The notes: a model not told the origin generated them from the letters alone. 64,000 nucleotides of DNA from an uncultured Succinatimonas sp. (GCA_900317105.1 ONFP01000001.1:1-64000), one strand, 5' to 3'. Positions 52,120 through 63,446 are shown, counted from the stretch's first letter. A program made the numbers and translations.

Positions 52120-52866
52120 ATGTCTACCATCACTATGCGCGATATGCTACAGGCTGGCGTTCACTTCGGTCACCAAACCCGTTACTGGAATCCTAAAATG
52201 AAGCAGTACATCTTTGGTGCTCGCAACGGCATTCACATCATCAACCTAGAGAAGACTGTTGAGTGCTACGAGTCAGCATTGAACTTCCTAAGCAGCACTG
52301 TTGCTCACAAGGGTAAGGTTCTATTTGTTGGTACCAAGCGCGCAGCAAGCGATAAAGTAGGTCCTGCAGCAACTGCATGTGGTCAGTTCTATGTTGATCA
52401 CCGTTGGTTAGGCGGTATGTTAACCAACTGGAAGACCGTTCGTCAGTCAATCAAGCGTCTAAAGGAATTAGAGGCTCAGACTCAGGATGGCACTTTCGAT
52501 AAGTTAACTAAGAAAGAAGCATTACTACGTACCCGTGAGCTTGAGAAGTTAAACCGTTCATTAGGCGGTATCAAGGATATGGGTGGTCTACCAGACGCAT
52601 TATTCGTAATCGATGCTGAAGTAGAGCACATCGCTATCAAAGAAGCTAACAACCTAGGTATTCCAGTTGTTGCTATCGTTGATACTAACTCAAACCCAGA
52701 CGGCGTAAATTACGTAATTCCTGGTAACGACGACGCTATCCGCGCTGTTGACTTATACCTGAAGGGCGCAGTTGAGACCATCAACGCTGCTCGTTCACAG
52801 GTTGTAAATCAGGAAAAGGCTGAAGTAGCTGAAGCTGCTAGCGAAGAAGCTGCAAAGGCTGAATAA
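52120..52866 (+). CDS. rpsB: 30S ribosomal protein S2
   Basis: The 248-residue ribosomal protein of the small subunit starts [25 protein letters not shown], the family signature. [18 protein letters not shown] and [19 protein letters not shown] are also conserved. Length is close to E. coli S2 (241) with an Ala/Glu-rich tail. Codon use is strongly biased, as for highly expressed genes. AGAGGA is the ribosome-binding site. It is co-transcribed with tsf through an attenuator. Confidence 0.99.
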   Translation: MSTITMRDMLQAGVHFGHQTRYWNPKMKQYIFGARNGIHIINLEKTVECYESALNFLSSTVAHKGKVLFVGTKRAASDKVGPAATACGQFYVDHRWLGGMLTNWKTVRQSIKRLKELEAQTQDGTFDKLTKKEALLRTRELEKLNRSLGGIKDMGGLPDALFVIDAEVEHIAIKEANNLGIPVVAIVDTNSNPDGVNYVIPGNDDAIRAVDLYLKGAVETINAARSQVVNQEKAEVAEAASEEAAKAE

Positions 52867-52898
52867 GTTTGATTGGATCTTTAATTTAGATCTAGATG

Positions 52899-52962
52899 CT
52901 ATGGCGCAGGTTGCGTCATAGATTACGTGAACTTTTATAAGGCCGGTTTTATCCGGCCTTTT
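52899..52962 (+). terminator. Tandem hairpins between rpsB and tsf
   Basis: The first hairpin, CTATGGCGCA / TGCGTCATAG (52899-52921), has a 3-nt loop and one G-T pair. The second, AAGGCCGG / CCGGCCTT (52939-52946, 52953-52960), runs into TT. Partial termination between rpsB and tsf is known in E. coli and fits the different protein amounts needed. Confidence 0.8.
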
Positions 52963-52984
52963 ACAGATTTAAGAGGAATAAAAC

Positions 52985-53872
52985 ATGGCTACCGTAACCG
53001 CTGCTATGGTTAAAGAACTACGTGACGCTACTGGCGCAGGTATGATGGACTGTAAGAAGGCTTTAGTTGCTGCTGACGGCAACATGCAGGCTGCTATTGA
53101 CGCAATGCGTAAGAGCGGTGCTGCTAAGGCTGCTAAGAAGGCTGGTCGTACTGCTGCTGAAGGTGTTATCACTGTTGCTCAGAACGGCAACAAGATTGCT
53201 TTAGTTGAAGTAAACTCAGAGACCGATTTCTGCGCAAAGAATGCAGAGTTCGTTGAGTTTGCTCAGAAGGTTGCTGACGTTGCTCTTGCAAACAGCATTT
53301 CTGACATTGAGGCTTTAAAGAACGCTCAGTTAGATGGTCAGACTGTTGCTGAAGGTTTAACTGCTTTAGTTGCTAAGATCGGTGAGAATCTACAGGTTCG
53401 TCGTGTTTCATTAGTTAACGCAAATGCTGATGAGACTGTTGGTGTATACGTTCACTCAAACAAGCGCATCGGTGTTGCTGTTGTTCTTAAGGGTGGCGAT
53501 ACCGAGACTGCTAAGCACGTTGCTATGCACGTATGTGCTGCTAAGCCTCAGTTCGTTAAGCCAGAGGATGTATCAGCAGACGTTGTTGAGCACGAGCGTC
53601 AGGTTCAGATCGAGATCGCTATGAACTCAGGCAAGCCACAGAACATCGCTGAGAAGATGGTTGAAGGCCGTATGAAGAAGTTCACCGGTGAAGTTTCTCT
53701 AACCGGTCAGCAGTTCGTTATGAACCCAGAAGTTACCGTTGGTCAGATGCTGAAAGAGAAGGGCGCTGACGCTGTTTCATTCGTTCGTCTAGAGGTTGGC
53801 GAGGGAATCGAGAAGCAGGTTGTTGATTTCGCAGCTGAGGTTCAGGCTCAGGTTGCAGCCGCACAGAAGTAA
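52985..53872 (+). CDS. tsf: Elongation factor Ts
   Basis: The 295-residue guanine-nucleotide exchange factor recycles EF-Tu from GDP to GTP. The N-terminal UBA-like domain has [19 protein letters not shown], followed by the core with [20 protein letters not shown], which contacts EF-Tu. The tail is Ala/Val-rich. Codon bias is strong. Length fits the family (E. coli 283). pyrH follows after 20 bp. Confidence 0.99.
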   Translation: MATVTAAMVKELRDATGAGMMDCKKALVAADGNMQAAIDAMRKSGAAKAAKKAGRTAAEGVITVAQNGNKIALVEVNSETDFCAKNAEFVEFAQKVADVALANSISDIEALKNAQLDGQTVAEGLTALVAKIGENLQVRRVSLVNANADETVGVYVHSNKRIGVAVVLKGGDTETAKHVAMHVCAAKPQFVKPEDVSADVVEHERQVQIEIAMNSGKPQNIAEKMVEGRMKKFTGEVSLTGQQFVMNPEVTVGQMLKEKGADAVSFVRLEVGEGIEKQVVDFAAEVQAQVAAAQK

Positions 53873-53892
53873 TTTGGCGGAGTAAACAAATA

Positions 53893-54618
53893 ATGTCTTC
53901 GGAGCAGAAAAGTAACGTTCGTAGAATTCTACTTAAGATTTCAGGTGAAGCCTTAAGTGGAGATACTGGTTTTGGAATTGATCCTGCTGTTCTATCTCAG
54001 ACTGCAAAGGCAATCAGAGAAGTTCAGAAAAAGGGTGTTCAGACCGTATTGGTAATTGGTGGCGGAAATATTTTCCGCGGAGCTGCATTACAGAAAGCAG
54101 GTTTTGACAGAGTTTCAGGCGACCAGATGGGGATGCTTGCAACTATCATGAACGGACTTGCAATGAGAGAGGAATTAAAGTCTCAGGGTGGCAAGTGTGT
54201 ACTTATGAGTGCATATGGAATTCCATCTATTACGGCTCAGTACAGTGCAACAGAAGGTCGTGACCTGCTAAACCAGGGGTACAGCCTGATTGTTGCCGGA
54301 GGTACTGGTTCTCCTTTCTTTACAACTGATACAGCTGCTGTTTTACGAGCAATTGAACTTCAATGCTCTGAAGTTTTAAAAGCTACCAAGGTTGATGGTA
54401 TTTACACGGCAGATCCTGTAAAAGACAAGAGTGCTACCAAGTTTGATGCTCTAACCTTTGATGAGGTTATTTCTAAACAATTAGAAGTGATGGACCTCAC
54501 TGCTTTTGCATTAGCACGTGAACATCACATGCCAATTAGAGTATTCTCTATGAATAAACCTGGTGCATTTGATAAGGCTGCAATTGGTGAAGCCGAAGGA
54601 ACTGTGGTTAGCGATTAA
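53893..54618 (+). CDS. pyrH: UMP kinase
   Basis: The 241-residue amino-acid-kinase-fold enzyme phosphorylates UMP to UDP. Seen are RILLKISGEALSG with the P-loop-like KISGE, VIGGGNIFRG, the DQMGMLATIMNGLAM segment and GTGSPFFTTDTAA for nucleotide binding, then KATKVDGIYTADP. Length equals E. coli PyrH (241). It lies between tsf and frr as usual. Confidence 0.99.
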   Translation: MSSEQKSNVRRILLKISGEALSGDTGFGIDPAVLSQTAKAIREVQKKGVQTVLVIGGGNIFRGAALQKAGFDRVSGDQMGMLATIMNGLAMREELKSQGGKCVLMSAYGIPSITAQYSATEGRDLLNQGYSLIVAGGTGSPFFTTDTAAVLRAIELQCSEVLKATKVDGIYTADPVKDKSATKFDALTFDEVISKQLEVMDLTAFALAREHHMPIRVFSMNKPGAFDKAAIGEAEGTVVSD

Positions 54619-54631
54619 GGAGTTTATATAA

Positions 54632-55189
54632 ATGTTAAATGACGTTCATAAAAATGCAGAAGCTCGTATGAACAAGGCTGTTGAGTCTTTAGATGTACGC
54701 CTATCAAAGATTCGTACCGGACGTGCTCAGCCAGCTTTACTTGACGGTATTATGGTTGATTACTACGGCAGCCAGACCCCATTACGTCAGGTAGCACAGA
54801 TCAATGTTGAAGATGCCCGTACTCTTAAGTTAAGCGTATTCGACAGAAACGCAATCAAGGCAGTTGAAAAGGCAATTCAGCAGTCAGAATTAGGTTTAAA
54901 TCCTGTTGTTGCAGGTGTTGAAATCCGTGTACCTCTACCTCCATTAACCGAAGAGCGTCGTAAAGAGCTGGTTAAGATCGTTAAGAACGAAGTAGAGCAG
55001 TCAAAGGTAGAAATTCGTAACATCCGTCGTGATGCTAATGCAGAAGTAAAAGACCTTCAGAAGAATAAAGAGATTTCTGAGGATGATCAGCGTTCTGCAG
55101 AAGAAAAGATCCAGAAGCTAACTGATGCTTCAATCAAGAAGACTGATGATCTTCTGGCAGCAAAACAGAAAGAGTTAATGGAAATTTAA
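54632..55189 (+). CDS. frr: Ribosome recycling factor
   Basis: The 185-residue tRNA-mimic works with EF-G to split post-termination ribosomes. The three-helix bundle contains [39 protein letters not shown] and [18 protein letters not shown]. Length equals E. coli RRF (185). It starts 13 bp after pyrH and ends 9 bp before uppS. Confidence 0.99.
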   Translation: MLNDVHKNAEARMNKAVESLDVRLSKIRTGRAQPALLDGIMVDYYGSQTPLRQVAQINVEDARTLKLSVFDRNAIKAVEKAIQQSELGLNPVVAGVEIRVPLPPLTEERRKELVKIVKNEVEQSKVEIRNIRRDANAEVKDLQKNKEISEDDQRSAEEKIQKLTDASIKKTDDLLAAKQKELMEI

Positions 55190-55198
55190 TTCATCTGT

Positions 55199-55951
55199 AT
55201 GCCGATTAGTCCAAATACTCCGGGGAGCTTAACTGCTCCTCGTCATTTAGCCATTATTATGGATGGAAATGGTCGATGGGCACAATCTCGCGGAAAACAG
55301 CGAGTAAGTGGTCATCAAGAGGGTGCTAATGCTGTTAGACGAGTTATCACTGAGTGTGCAAAGATGGGAGTTAAGGAATTAACTCTTTTTGCATTTTCTA
55401 GTGAGAACTGGAAACGACCTTCAATGGAAGTTAACGCCCTTATGACCCTGTTTGTCCAGGCTATCCGCAAAGAAAGCAAAAATCTTTTAGATAACGGAAT
55501 CCGTACCAGAATTGCTGGCGATATTTCCCGTTTTCCAAAAATTCTTCAGACTCAGATTAAAAAGCTTGAAAAATTAACTGCAGACTGTGATGTCATGAAA
55601 CTTAACATCGCTGCAAACTATGGTGGCCGCTGGGATATCCTTCAGGCATGCAAAAAACTTATGCACACGTGTTCGGATGAGTCACTGGATATTGACGCTA
55701 TAACTGAAGAGCAGTTTACCGAGCAGCTTGATATCATCTCTGATGTTGATCTGATGATCAGAACCGGCGGGGAGCAGAGAATCAGTAATTTCCTGTTATG
55801 GCAGGCAGCATATGCTGAGCTGTTTTTCTCAGATACTCTGTGGCCGGATTTCGGCAAAGAAGATTTAATTCAGGCCTTTACTTTTTTCAATAGCAGAGAG
55901 CGTCGTTTCGGCATGACCTCTGCTCAGGTACAAAAAAAGGATAATCAATAA
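55199..55951 (+). CDS. uppS: Undecaprenyl diphosphate synthase
   Basis: The 250-residue cis-prenyltransferase adds eight IPP units to farnesyl diphosphate to give the C55 carrier for peptidoglycan and O-antigen. The diphosphate-binding loop IIMDGNGRWAQSRG is near 20-33, FAFSSENWKRP near 69, and the IPP-binding DLMIRTGGEQRISNF near 183. Start context is weak, but AATTTAATTC lies between frr and the ATG and the N-terminus fits. The stop overlaps the cdsA start by one base (TAATG). Confidence 0.98.
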   Translation: MPISPNTPGSLTAPRHLAIIMDGNGRWAQSRGKQRVSGHQEGANAVRRVITECAKMGVKELTLFAFSSENWKRPSMEVNALMTLFVQAIRKESKNLLDNGIRTRIAGDISRFPKILQTQIKKLEKLTADCDVMKLNIAANYGGRWDILQACKKLMHTCSDESLDIDAITEEQFTEQLDIISDVDLMIRTGGEQRISNFLLWQAAYAELFFSDTLWPDFGKEDLIQAFTFFNSRERRFGMTSAQVQKKDNQ

Positions 55952-56814
55952 TGTTAACAAGAATCTGTACAGCTGTTGTCCTGATTGTGGCCGTACTTGC
56001 ATGGCTGTTTAAGGCTGATTATGCAATTTATGCCATGGGCTGTCTGTTTATGTATGCTGTAGGTGCTTATGAAATGGGCCCTCTGTTAGGCTACAAGAGC
56101 AGAATTCCTTTCATTCTGATTTCATGTATCTGTGCAGTTCTGTCCTTTATTGCCGTTGGCAATCCTGGAAATTTTATCAATACAGGCATTCCTTCAACCG
56201 CGCAGTACATCACTGTCGCAGGTATGATTGTCTGGATAGGCTGTTTACCTTTATTGATAAAATATCCACATAATACTGGATGGCATAAGAATCTTATTTT
56301 AAACACCATTATTGGTATTCTGCTTCTGGTTCCATTTCTGATGGGACTCCTGATTTTAAGAGCCAGTGAGTATGCAACCAATAATCTTGCAGGCTCATTC
56401 CTGGTTTTAAGTGTAATGGCTCTGGTCTGGTGTGCAGATTCCGGTGCTTACTTTACAGGTTATTTCCTGGGTAAGCACAAGATGCTGCCTAATGTAAGTC
56501 CTAAAAAGACTGTTGAAGGTCTTATCGGAGGCCTTGTTACCGCACTAATCGGCATGTACATTTTCATGCAGATGGGCTGGTTCGGTCAGTACGCAGACAA
56601 CAAGTTTGCCTTAACCTGTGCCTGTGTGGCTGCAATCGTGTTCTCTGTAATCGGTGATCTTGTGGAGAGTATGCTCAAGAGAATCGTTGGTATCAAGGAT
56701 TCAGGCAAAATCTTCCCAGGCCACGGAGGCATGCTTGATCGTATTGATTCACAGCTTGCTGCCATTCCTGTATTTCTGACAGTCATCTGGCTGGTAAGCG
56801 GGGAGTTACGTTAG
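55951..56814 (+). CDS. cdsA: Phosphatidate cytidylyltransferase
   Basis: The 287-residue inner-membrane enzyme makes CDP-diacylglycerol from CTP and phosphatidate. About eight membrane segments are seen. The family motif runs from CADSGAYFTGYFLGKHKM and SPKKTVEGLIGG to GDLVESMLKRIVGIKDSGK and FPGHGGMLDRIDS near the C-terminus. It is coupled to uppS (1-bp overlap) and dxr (1-bp gap). Confidence 0.98.
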   Translation: MLTRICTAVVLIVAVLAWLFKADYAIYAMGCLFMYAVGAYEMGPLLGYKSRIPFILISCICAVLSFIAVGNPGNFINTGIPSTAQYITVAGMIVWIGCLPLLIKYPHNTGWHKNLILNTIIGILLLVPFLMGLLILRASEYATNNLAGSFLVLSVMALVWCADSGAYFTGYFLGKHKMLPNVSPKKTVEGLIGGLVTALIGMYIFMQMGWFGQYADNKFALTCACVAAIVFSVIGDLVESMLKRIVGIKDSGKIFPGHGGMLDRIDSQLAAIPVFLTVIWLVSGELR

Positions 56815-56815
56815 T

Positions 56816-58015
56816 ATGAAAAGTGTTACTCTTTTAGGTGCTACCGGTTCAATCGGAACCTCAACTCTTGATGTAATCAGAAGACACAAGGATGAATTCT
56901 GTTTGCACGGAATTGTTGCAAATTCATCTGTCGACAAGACTATTGAGATTATCAGGGAATTTAAGCCACAGAGAGTTGCTCTTGCAGATACTCTTGCCTG
57001 CAAGAAACTTCAGGAAGAGCTGAAAAAGCAGAATCTGTTTGCTGAGGTGCTTGAAGGTCAGAAGGGTGTTGAGGAATTATCCGGTGACGGTGCTGCAGAG
57101 ATAGTTGTAGCCGCAATTGTCGGTGCTGCAGGACTCAAGCCAATTCTTGCTGCTGTAAAGACAGGCTGTATTGTTGCACTTGCCAACAAAGAATCTCTGG
57201 TTATGTCTGGTAAGATTTTCTTTGAAGAGTCCAAGAAATACGGTGCAAAGATTCTTCCTGTAGACAGCGAGCACAGTGCTATTTTCCAGTGTCTTCCTTA
57301 TGAGTTGCAGACCAACCTTGGTTTCTGTGATTTAAAGAAGGCAAATGTTTCAAAGATTCTTTTAACAGGTTCTGGCGGCCCATTCAGAGATACTCCGTTA
57401 GCAGAGCTTCCATCAGTTACCCCAAAGCAGGCCGTAGCTCATCCAGTATGGTCAATGGGTCCTAAGATCTCTGTTGATTCAGCCACCATGATGAATAAGG
57501 GACTTGAGTTTATTGAGGCTCGTTACCTGTTCAATGCAACAGACGAGGATATCAAGGTTGTTATTCATCCTCAGTCAGTTATTCACTCCATGGTTGCCTA
57601 TACCGACGGTGCTGTTCTGGCCCAGATGGGACAGCCGGATATGAGAACTCCAATTGCTGTGGCAATGGGATTCCCTGAGAGAATTGAATCCGGTGTTGCT
57701 CCTCTTGATTTTGAAAAGCTGGGAGAGCTTACCTTCAGAGCTCCTGATTATGACAGATATCCTTGTCTGAAGCTTGCAATGCAGGCAAGTGTGAGTGGAC
57801 AGGGTGCAACCACAGCTCTTAATGCCGCCAATGAAATTGCGGTAGAGGCCTTCCTTAAGGAAAAAATCAGATATACAGACATCGCAGTCGTTGTGGAGAA
57901 GGTTTTAAATACCTTCGGTTCACCAGAACTTAAGACTGTGGATGAGGTTATGAACGCTGATTCTCAGTCAAGAGAGATTGCTATACAGGCTGTTAAGGAG
58001 CTGGCTAATGGTTAA
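56816..58015 (+). CDS. dxr: 1-deoxy-D-xylulose-5-phosphate reductoisomerase
   Basis: The 399-residue NADPH enzyme makes MEP, the step after Dxs in the isoprenoid pathway. The NADPH site GATGSIGTSTLDVIRRH is at 8-24. LANKESLVMSG, the metal-binding VDSEHSAIFQCL (Asp and Glu ligands) and GSGGPFRDTP form the active site. Length equals E. coli Dxr (398). The order uppS-cdsA-dxr-rseP differs from E. coli (frr-dxr-uppS-cdsA) and is like that of Pseudomonas. The end overlaps rseP by 8 bp. Confidence 0.98.
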   Translation: MKSVTLLGATGSIGTSTLDVIRRHKDEFCLHGIVANSSVDKTIEIIREFKPQRVALADTLACKKLQEELKKQNLFAEVLEGQKGVEELSGDGAAEIVVAAIVGAAGLKPILAAVKTGCIVALANKESLVMSGKIFFEESKKYGAKILPVDSEHSAIFQCLPYELQTNLGFCDLKKANVSKILLTGSGGPFRDTPLAELPSVTPKQAVAHPVWSMGPKISVDSATMMNKGLEFIEARYLFNATDEDIKVVIHPQSVIHSMVAYTDGAVLAQMGQPDMRTPIAVAMGFPERIESGVAPLDFEKLGELTFRAPDYDRYPCLKLAMQASVSGQGATTALNAANEIAVEAFLKEKIRYTDIAVVVEKVLNTFGSPELKTVDEVMNADSQSREIAIQAVKELANG

Positions 58016-59387
58016 CTTTATAGGCGGTATCTTTTACTTCCTGCTAGCTCTGGGAATACTGGTTACCATTCATGAGCTTGGTCATTTTCTGGCTGCTCGA
58101 GCCTGTAAGGTTAAGGTCCTGCGTTTTTCGCTGGGCTTTGGTCCTGTTATTTACAAGAAAACCGGAAAGGATGGCTGTGAATATGCTGTAAGCGCTATTC
58201 CTCTGGGCGGCTACGTTAAGATGGAAGGCGAGAACAATCCGGCTCAGGGTGATAAACTTATGCCTTCAAATGAAGGTCTGTCACCTGATTCCTTTAAGGC
58301 AAAGCCTGTATGGCAGAGAGCCATTATTATTTTTGCCGGGCCTTTCTTCAACATTGCTCTGGCTGTTATTCTTTTTACCATCGTCAATATGTCAGGTATT
58401 TCCGAGCGTTATGCTGTGGTTGGAGATGTTGCTCCTATGTCTATCGCTCAGGAAGCTGGCTTTAAGACTTTCGACCGTATTGAGACAGTTGAAGGCAAGA
58501 GCATTGAGACCTGGTCAGACTTTGTATATACCCTTGTTGAATATACTGGTTCCAACAAGATTCTTGATGTTGTTGTCAAATCTGATATGGGAAAGGGGGC
58601 AGCCCGTACACTGCCGCTTTCTTTAAAGGATTTTACCCTCAATCGTAATGAGTCTCCTCTGGATGTTTTAGGGCTTAAGATCTGTTTTGGAAATATCACC
58701 AATACCCTAGGGGCAGTGGTTAAAAATTCTCCTGCAGATAAAGCAGGCCTTAAAGTTGGTGATAAAATTGTACTGATTGATGGACAGGAAGTTGATTCCT
58801 GGTTCAGAATTCAGGAAAGCATCGCCGATTCAGAATGCAGACCAATGGAACTTGTGGTTGAGCGTGACGGTGTAAAATACAGTGCGATCGTTGTCCCAGA
58901 ATTAAAAAATAACTCAAAAGCTAAAAAAGCCAAACCATTTGTAGGTATAGCCGCAAAAGTGGAACCTCTTGAAGGTCTGAGCCGCATGGTATCATATGGT
59001 CCTGTGGAGGCTTTTGGGAAAGCCATAAAAGATGCTGCCAGCATGTCAAAGCTGGTTGTCGTGTCTGCGTATAAGCTGATTAACGGAAGCATCTCTGCTG
59101 ACAACATTTCCGGTCCGATTGCCATTGCAAAAGGTGCTCAGGAAAGTGCTCAGTTTGGCCTGATTATCTTTATAAGTTTTTTGGCTGCTATTAGTGTAAA
59201 CTTAGGTATCCTGAATTTAATTCCGATTCCTGTTTTGGATGGCGGTCAGCTTTTATTTTTAGCCTATGAGGCAATTATGCACAGAGAGCCTAGTGCCAGA
59301 ACTCAGGCTTTTCTAACTTCAATAGGCGCAGCGGTATTATTGACCCTGACAGTTTTTGCAGTCTTTAATGACATAAAAGGTTTATAA
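58008..59387 (+). CDS. rseP: Site-2 intramembrane protease RseP
   Basis: The 459-residue zinc metalloprotease cuts RseA during the sigma-E envelope stress response and clears signal peptides. The HEXXH site is HELGH at 22-26 in the first membrane helix. Two PDZ domains lie at about 125-310 ([20 protein letters not shown] and [18 protein letters not shown]). The second zinc motif, [13 protein letters not shown], is near 410. I chose the ATG at 58008 ([11 protein letters not shown]); an in-frame start at 57978 adds residues coded by the dxr end. Confidence 0.97.
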   Translation: MVNFIGGIFYFLLALGILVTIHELGHFLAARACKVKVLRFSLGFGPVIYKKTGKDGCEYAVSAIPLGGYVKMEGENNPAQGDKLMPSNEGLSPDSFKAKPVWQRAIIIFAGPFFNIALAVILFTIVNMSGISERYAVVGDVAPMSIAQEAGFKTFDRIETVEGKSIETWSDFVYTLVEYTGSNKILDVVVKSDMGKGAARTLPLSLKDFTLNRNESPLDVLGLKICFGNITNTLGAVVKNSPADKAGLKVGDKIVLIDGQEVDSWFRIQESIADSECRPMELVVERDGVKYSAIVVPELKNNSKAKKAKPFVGIAAKVEPLEGLSRMVSYGPVEAFGKAIKDAASMSKLVVVSAYKLINGSISADNISGPIAIAKGAQESAQFGLIIFISFLAAISVNLGILNLIPIPVLDGGQLLFLAYEAIMHREPSARTQAFLTSIGAAVLLTLTVFAVFNDIKGL

Positions 59388-59415
59388 CTTTCTAAACAAA
59401 CACAATGGTTTTAAG

Positions 59416-61815
59416 ATGAGATCTCATTTATCTATAAAAATCGCAAGCCTAAGTCTTGCAGTAGCATCAGTATTAGGTGTTTCATCCTCTGCATTTGCAG
59501 CCGGTGATCCTGTTATCAGCGATATTCAGGTCAGGGGCCTGAACCGTGTAACCAAGGGCGCTGTTCTGCTTGCTCTTCCTGTTAAGGAAGGTGATGTCAT
59601 GTCTCAGGAGAATACAGCTCTTGCCATGCAGAGACTGTATGCTACAGGCGAATTTGATGAGGTTAAGCTGTCTCGTGACGGTAACACCTTCATCGTAACC
59701 GTTCAGGAAAGACCTACTGTTGGTGCGATTGATTTTTCAGGTAACGTAAACATCAAGAAAGATGATCTTCAGAAGGTTATTGAAGATCAGGGCATCCGCA
59801 TTGGTGAGCCTCTGAATAATCAGGCTTTAAATACCATTGAAAAGTCTTTAGAGGATTTCTACCACTCATCAGGTATGTATCAGGCCTCTGTAAAGGCTGT
59901 AATTACCCATCTGCCACGTAACCGTGCCGATATCAAGATTGAGATTATTGAAGGCAAGGCTGCCGAGATTCAGCAGATTAACATTGTGGGTAATAATTCC
60001 TTCCCTGAGGATGTACTTTTAGCTCAGATGGAACTGCGTGATGATGTTCCATGGTGGAACTTCATGGCTAATACCAAGTACAACGGACAGAAGTTCCGAG
60101 CTGATCTTGAATCTCTAAAATCCTTCTACATGGACAGAGGTTATGTTAACTTCAAGATTGATTCCACCTCTGTAGAACTTACTCCTGACAAGAAGGGTAT
60201 CTATCTGACTATTGCCATCAACGAGGGTGAACAGTACAAGATTTCCGGCACCTCTGTAAGAGGTGATACTCTCAAGTATGGTGATGAGCTGGTTAAGGCT
60301 GTAACCATTGAGCAGGGTGAAATCTACAATCAGCGCAAGATTACCGAGAATGAGAAGACTCTTGCTTCAATCATGGGTAAGTACGGTTATGCAAATACTG
60401 AGGTTAAGGCTTTCCCTGTATACAATGACAAGGACAAGACAGTTGAGCTTCAGTTCAATGTAATGCCAGGCAAGCGTGTGCATGTATCACAGGTATTTAT
60501 CAGCGGTAATGATAATACCGATGATACCGTTATCAGACGTGAACTGCGCCAGATGGACGGTTCATGGCTGTCATCAGAAGCTCTGGATGTTTCTAAGAAG
60601 CGTCTGGACAGAACCGGTTACTTCGAGTCAGCAGAGCTAACCACAGAGAAGGTTGGTGGCTCAGATGATACTGTAAACGTTAATACCAAGATTAAAGAGA
60701 GACCTACAGGTTCTATTTCCGGCGGTATCGGTTTCGGTACTGACTCTGGTCTGACCATTCAGGCAGGTATCTCTCAGAGCAATCTGTTCGGCTGGGGTAC
60801 TCAGGGCGCTATCAATGCCTATGAGAACAAGTACCGTAAGCACATGGAGGTTTCCTACACCGATCCTTACTTCACCGTTGATAACGTAAGCTTAGGTGGC
60901 AAGGTATTCCTGGATAACTACTACGGTGCAGATGACGCCGATGTTATCGACTATACCAACAAGACCATCGGTGCTTTCGGCTATATCGGCTACCCACTGT
61001 CAGAGACTCTGTCTATCAACTACAGCCTGGGTATTGAGCGTAACCGAATCAGGAACAACGGCCTTGATTTCCAGCAGGGTGATGTGTTCTTCAATATGTA
61101 CGGAAAGGACGGTCAGAAGGCTGTAGACTTTGTTAACTACAAGGCAGGTGTTGATCTGACCCGTAATACTCTGAATCAGAAGGTATTCCCAACTGACGGT
61201 TCAAGACAGGTTCTGTCTTTAATGATCACTACTCCAAATTCAGATATTCATTACTACAAGGCAACTGCTGAGACCTTCCATTTCTTCCCTCTGAATACCT
61301 ATAAGGACTATGTTTTTTCCATCAGAGGTAAGACCGGCTACGGTAATGGTTACAGAGACAAGAACGGCACCAAGGAAATTATGCCTTTCTTCGATAACTT
61401 CTCACTGGGTGGTTCTGAGTGGCTAAGAGGCTTCAAGCGTAATTCCATTGGTCCTCGTGCTATCTACAAGAACAAGACAACCGGTGCCTGGTACGAGTCA
61501 AGCAACTCTATCGGCGGTAACGCTTTCTGGGCTGCCACTGCAGAAATTATTTTCCCAACTCCTCTTGTAGCAGAGGCCTACAAGAACAGTATCAGAACCT
61601 CACTGTTCTTTGATGCTGGTTCTCTATGGGATTCACGTTCAAGCATGTATTCGTATGACTATTCATCACCAAGCAAGTACAGAACTTCTGCTGGTATTTC
61701 TTTAGTATGGATGTCACCTTTAGGCCCTCTATCCTTCAACATTGCAAAGCCAATCAAGAAGTACGACGGCGACGATACACAACAGTTTAATTTCAATATT
61801 GGTAGCACCTTCTAA
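59416..61815 (+). CDS. bamA: Outer-membrane protein assembly factor BamA
   Basis: The 799-residue Omp85 protein is the core of the BAM complex. A signal peptide ends at about residue 28 (SSAFA). Five POTRA domains span about 30-430 in the periplasm and a 16-strand barrel follows. The L6 loop motif, usually VRGF, is LRGF at about 670-673. The protein ends in Phe (FNFNIGSTF), the expected beta-signal. Length is near E. coli BamA (810). It lies between rseP and skp, as usual. Confidence 0.98.
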   Translation: MRSHLSIKIASLSLAVASVLGVSSSAFAAGDPVISDIQVRGLNRVTKGAVLLALPVKEGDVMSQENTALAMQRLYATGEFDEVKLSRDGNTFIVTVQERPTVGAIDFSGNVNIKKDDLQKVIEDQGIRIGEPLNNQALNTIEKSLEDFYHSSGMYQASVKAVITHLPRNRADIKIEIIEGKAAEIQQINIVGNNSFPEDVLLAQMELRDDVPWWNFMANTKYNGQKFRADLESLKSFYMDRGYVNFKIDSTSVELTPDKKGIYLTIAINEGEQYKISGTSVRGDTLKYGDELVKAVTIEQGEIYNQRKITENEKTLASIMGKYGYANTEVKAFPVYNDKDKTVELQFNVMPGKRVHVSQVFISGNDNTDDTVIRRELRQMDGSWLSSEALDVSKKRLDRTGYFESAELTTEKVGGSDDTVNVNTKIKERPTGSISGGIGFGTDSGLTIQAGISQSNLFGWGTQGAINAYENKYRKHMEVSYTDPYFTVDNVSLGGKVFLDNYYGADDADVIDYTNKTIGAFGYIGYPLSETLSINYSLGIERNRIRNNGLDFQQGDVFFNMYGKDGQKAVDFVNYKAGVDLTRNTLNQKVFPTDGSRQVLSLMITTPNSDIHYYKATAETFHFFPLNTYKDYVFSIRGKTGYGNGYRDKNGTKEIMPFFDNFSLGGSEWLRGFKRNSIGPRAIYKNKTTGAWYESSNSIGGNAFWAATAEIIFPTPLVAEAYKNSIRTSLFFDAGSLWDSRSSMYSYDYSSPSKYRTSAGISLVWMSPLGPLSFNIAKPIKKYDGDDTQQFNFNIGSTF

Positions 61816-61833
61816 AACAGGGAGATTATTAAA

Positions 61834-62370
61834 ATGTTAAAAAAACTAGCTATTGCTACTGCACTTACTTTTGCATTAACCCAGGTTTCATTTGCTGAAG
61901 ACAAGGCTCCTGCTGCAGCTGAGTCTCACAATATTTCAATCGCTGTAGTAAATGTTCCTCTAATCATGTCAGAACTTCCTCAGGCTAAGGTTGAGGCTGA
62001 GAAGCTACAGAAAGAGTTTGGTCCAAGAAAGGCTGAATTAGACAAGATTCAGGAGCAGGGCGTAAAGCTGGAGCAGGAATTAAAGACTGCTAAAGATTCA
62101 AGAGCTACTGAGATTCACCGTAAGCTTGCTTCTTTAAAGTCAGAGTTTGATCTGAAGGCTCAGGCTCTGCAGGAAGACTCTCAGAAGAAACAGAGAGAGG
62201 CTGAGGTTCAGTTAGGTCGTATTGTTCAGGAAGCTATTGACCGTATCGCTAAAGAGCGTGGCATTGATTTAGTTGTTCGCGGCGAGACTGTTGTATACGC
62301 TACTGATGCTGTAAATATTTCTAAGGAAGTTATTGAGCGCGCTTCAAAGTTAAAGCCAGTAAAGAAATAA
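61834..62370 (+). CDS. skp: Periplasmic chaperone Skp (OmpH)
   Basis: The 178-residue protein has a signal peptide cleaved near FA|ED (residue 21). The N-terminal strand SIAVVNVPLIMSELPQAKVE is followed by a long helical pair (about 60-130) of the jellyfish-like trimer that carries unfolded outer-membrane proteins, and a C-terminal strand segment GIDLVVRGETVVYA. Length is slightly above E. coli Skp (161). It lies 18 bp after bamA. Confidence 0.96.
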   Translation: MLKKLAIATALTFALTQVSFAEDKAPAAAESHNISIAVVNVPLIMSELPQAKVEAEKLQKEFGPRKAELDKIQEQGVKLEQELKTAKDSRATEIHRKLASLKSEFDLKAQALQEDSQKKQREAEVQLGRIVQEAIDRIAKERGIDLVVRGETVVYATDAVNISKEVIERASKLKPVKK

Positions 62371-62393
62371 TATTTACATAAATAGGTTTCCTA

Positions 62394-63425
62394 ATGTTAT
62401 TAAAAGATATCGCTGATAAGATTGGCGCACAGCTTATTGGAGATGGCAACATCGACATCAAGGCTGTAGCCAACCTTAAGACAGCTAAAGAAGATGAAAT
62501 CAGTTTTCTCTCAGATCCAAAATACAGAGCTGTTCTGTCAGAGAGTAAGGCTGGTGCTGTAATCCTAAAACAGGCTGATGTTGAACATGCCAAGGGAGCT
62601 GCTTTGGTCCTGGATGATCCTTATGTTGGATTTGCCAAGGTTGCTCAGCTTTTGGACTCAACTCCTGCCGTATGCGAAGGAATTCATCCAACAGCAGTTG
62701 TTGATGCTACTGCAGTGCTTGGTCAGAATGTTGCATTAGGACCTGGTGTTCACGTACAGAAGGGTGCCGTTATCGGTAACAATGTACAGCTTGGTGCAAA
62801 TGTTGTCATCGGACCTAATGCCAAGATAGGTGATAACACCAAGATTTATCCAAATGTAAGTGTCTATCATGACTGTCAGATCGGAGCAAACTGTCTTATT
62901 CAGTCTGGAGCCGTAATTGGATCTGACGGTTTCGGTTACGCTAATGAGCGTGGAGAGTGGATCAAGATCCCTCAGACCGGCAGAGTTATTATCGGCAACC
63001 GTGTTGAAATAGGTGCCTGCACCTGTATCGACAGAGGCGCAATTGATGATACTGTGATTGCAGACAATGTAATTATTGACAATCTGTGTCAGATTGCTCA
63101 TAACGACAGAATCGGTTATGGAACCGCTATTGCTGGTCAGACCACAATTGCAGGCTCAGTAACCATCGGTAAATACTGCATTATTGGTGGTACCTCCGTA
63201 ATTAACGGTCACATCGAACTGTGTGACGGGGTTACCCTGACCGGCAGTACTGCCTGCATGAGAGGCATTGACAAGCCAGGTGTTTATTCATCAGTTATTC
63301 CTGCAACAACTAACAAGGAATGGCGTCTGAATACATCAAGATTTTTGCATATCAATGATATGTACCATAGAATCGCAGCTCTTGAGGCTAAGTTAAAGGC
63401 CTTAACAGAACAAGAAGAAAAATAA
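62394..63425 (+). CDS. lpxD: UDP-3-O-(3-hydroxyacyl)glucosamine N-acyltransferase
   Basis: The 343-residue enzyme performs the third step of lipid A synthesis. It has the uridine-binding N-terminal domain (about 1-100, with FLSDPKYRAVL), then left-handed beta-helix hexapeptide repeats (about 100-290). The catalytic histidine is in NLCQIAHNDRIGYGT. A C-terminal helix covers 310-343. Length equals E. coli LpxD (341). fabZ follows. Confidence 0.98.
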   Translation: MLLKDIADKIGAQLIGDGNIDIKAVANLKTAKEDEISFLSDPKYRAVLSESKAGAVILKQADVEHAKGAALVLDDPYVGFAKVAQLLDSTPAVCEGIHPTAVVDATAVLGQNVALGPGVHVQKGAVIGNNVQLGANVVIGPNAKIGDNTKIYPNVSVYHDCQIGANCLIQSGAVIGSDGFGYANERGEWIKIPQTGRVIIGNRVEIGACTCIDRGAIDDTVIADNVIIDNLCQIAHNDRIGYGTAIAGQTTIAGSVTIGKYCIIGGTSVINGHIELCDGVTLTGSTACMRGIDKPGVYSSVIPATTNKEWRLNTSRFLHINDMYHRIAALEAKLKALTEQEEK

Positions 63426-63446
63426 TTAAATTTATTGGGGGAAAAA

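Noticed and set aside
57978..58008. Longer start for rseP
   Set aside because: It adds ten residues from the dxr end (MLYRLLRSWL) that family members lack, and the ATG at 58008 gives the conserved N-terminus.
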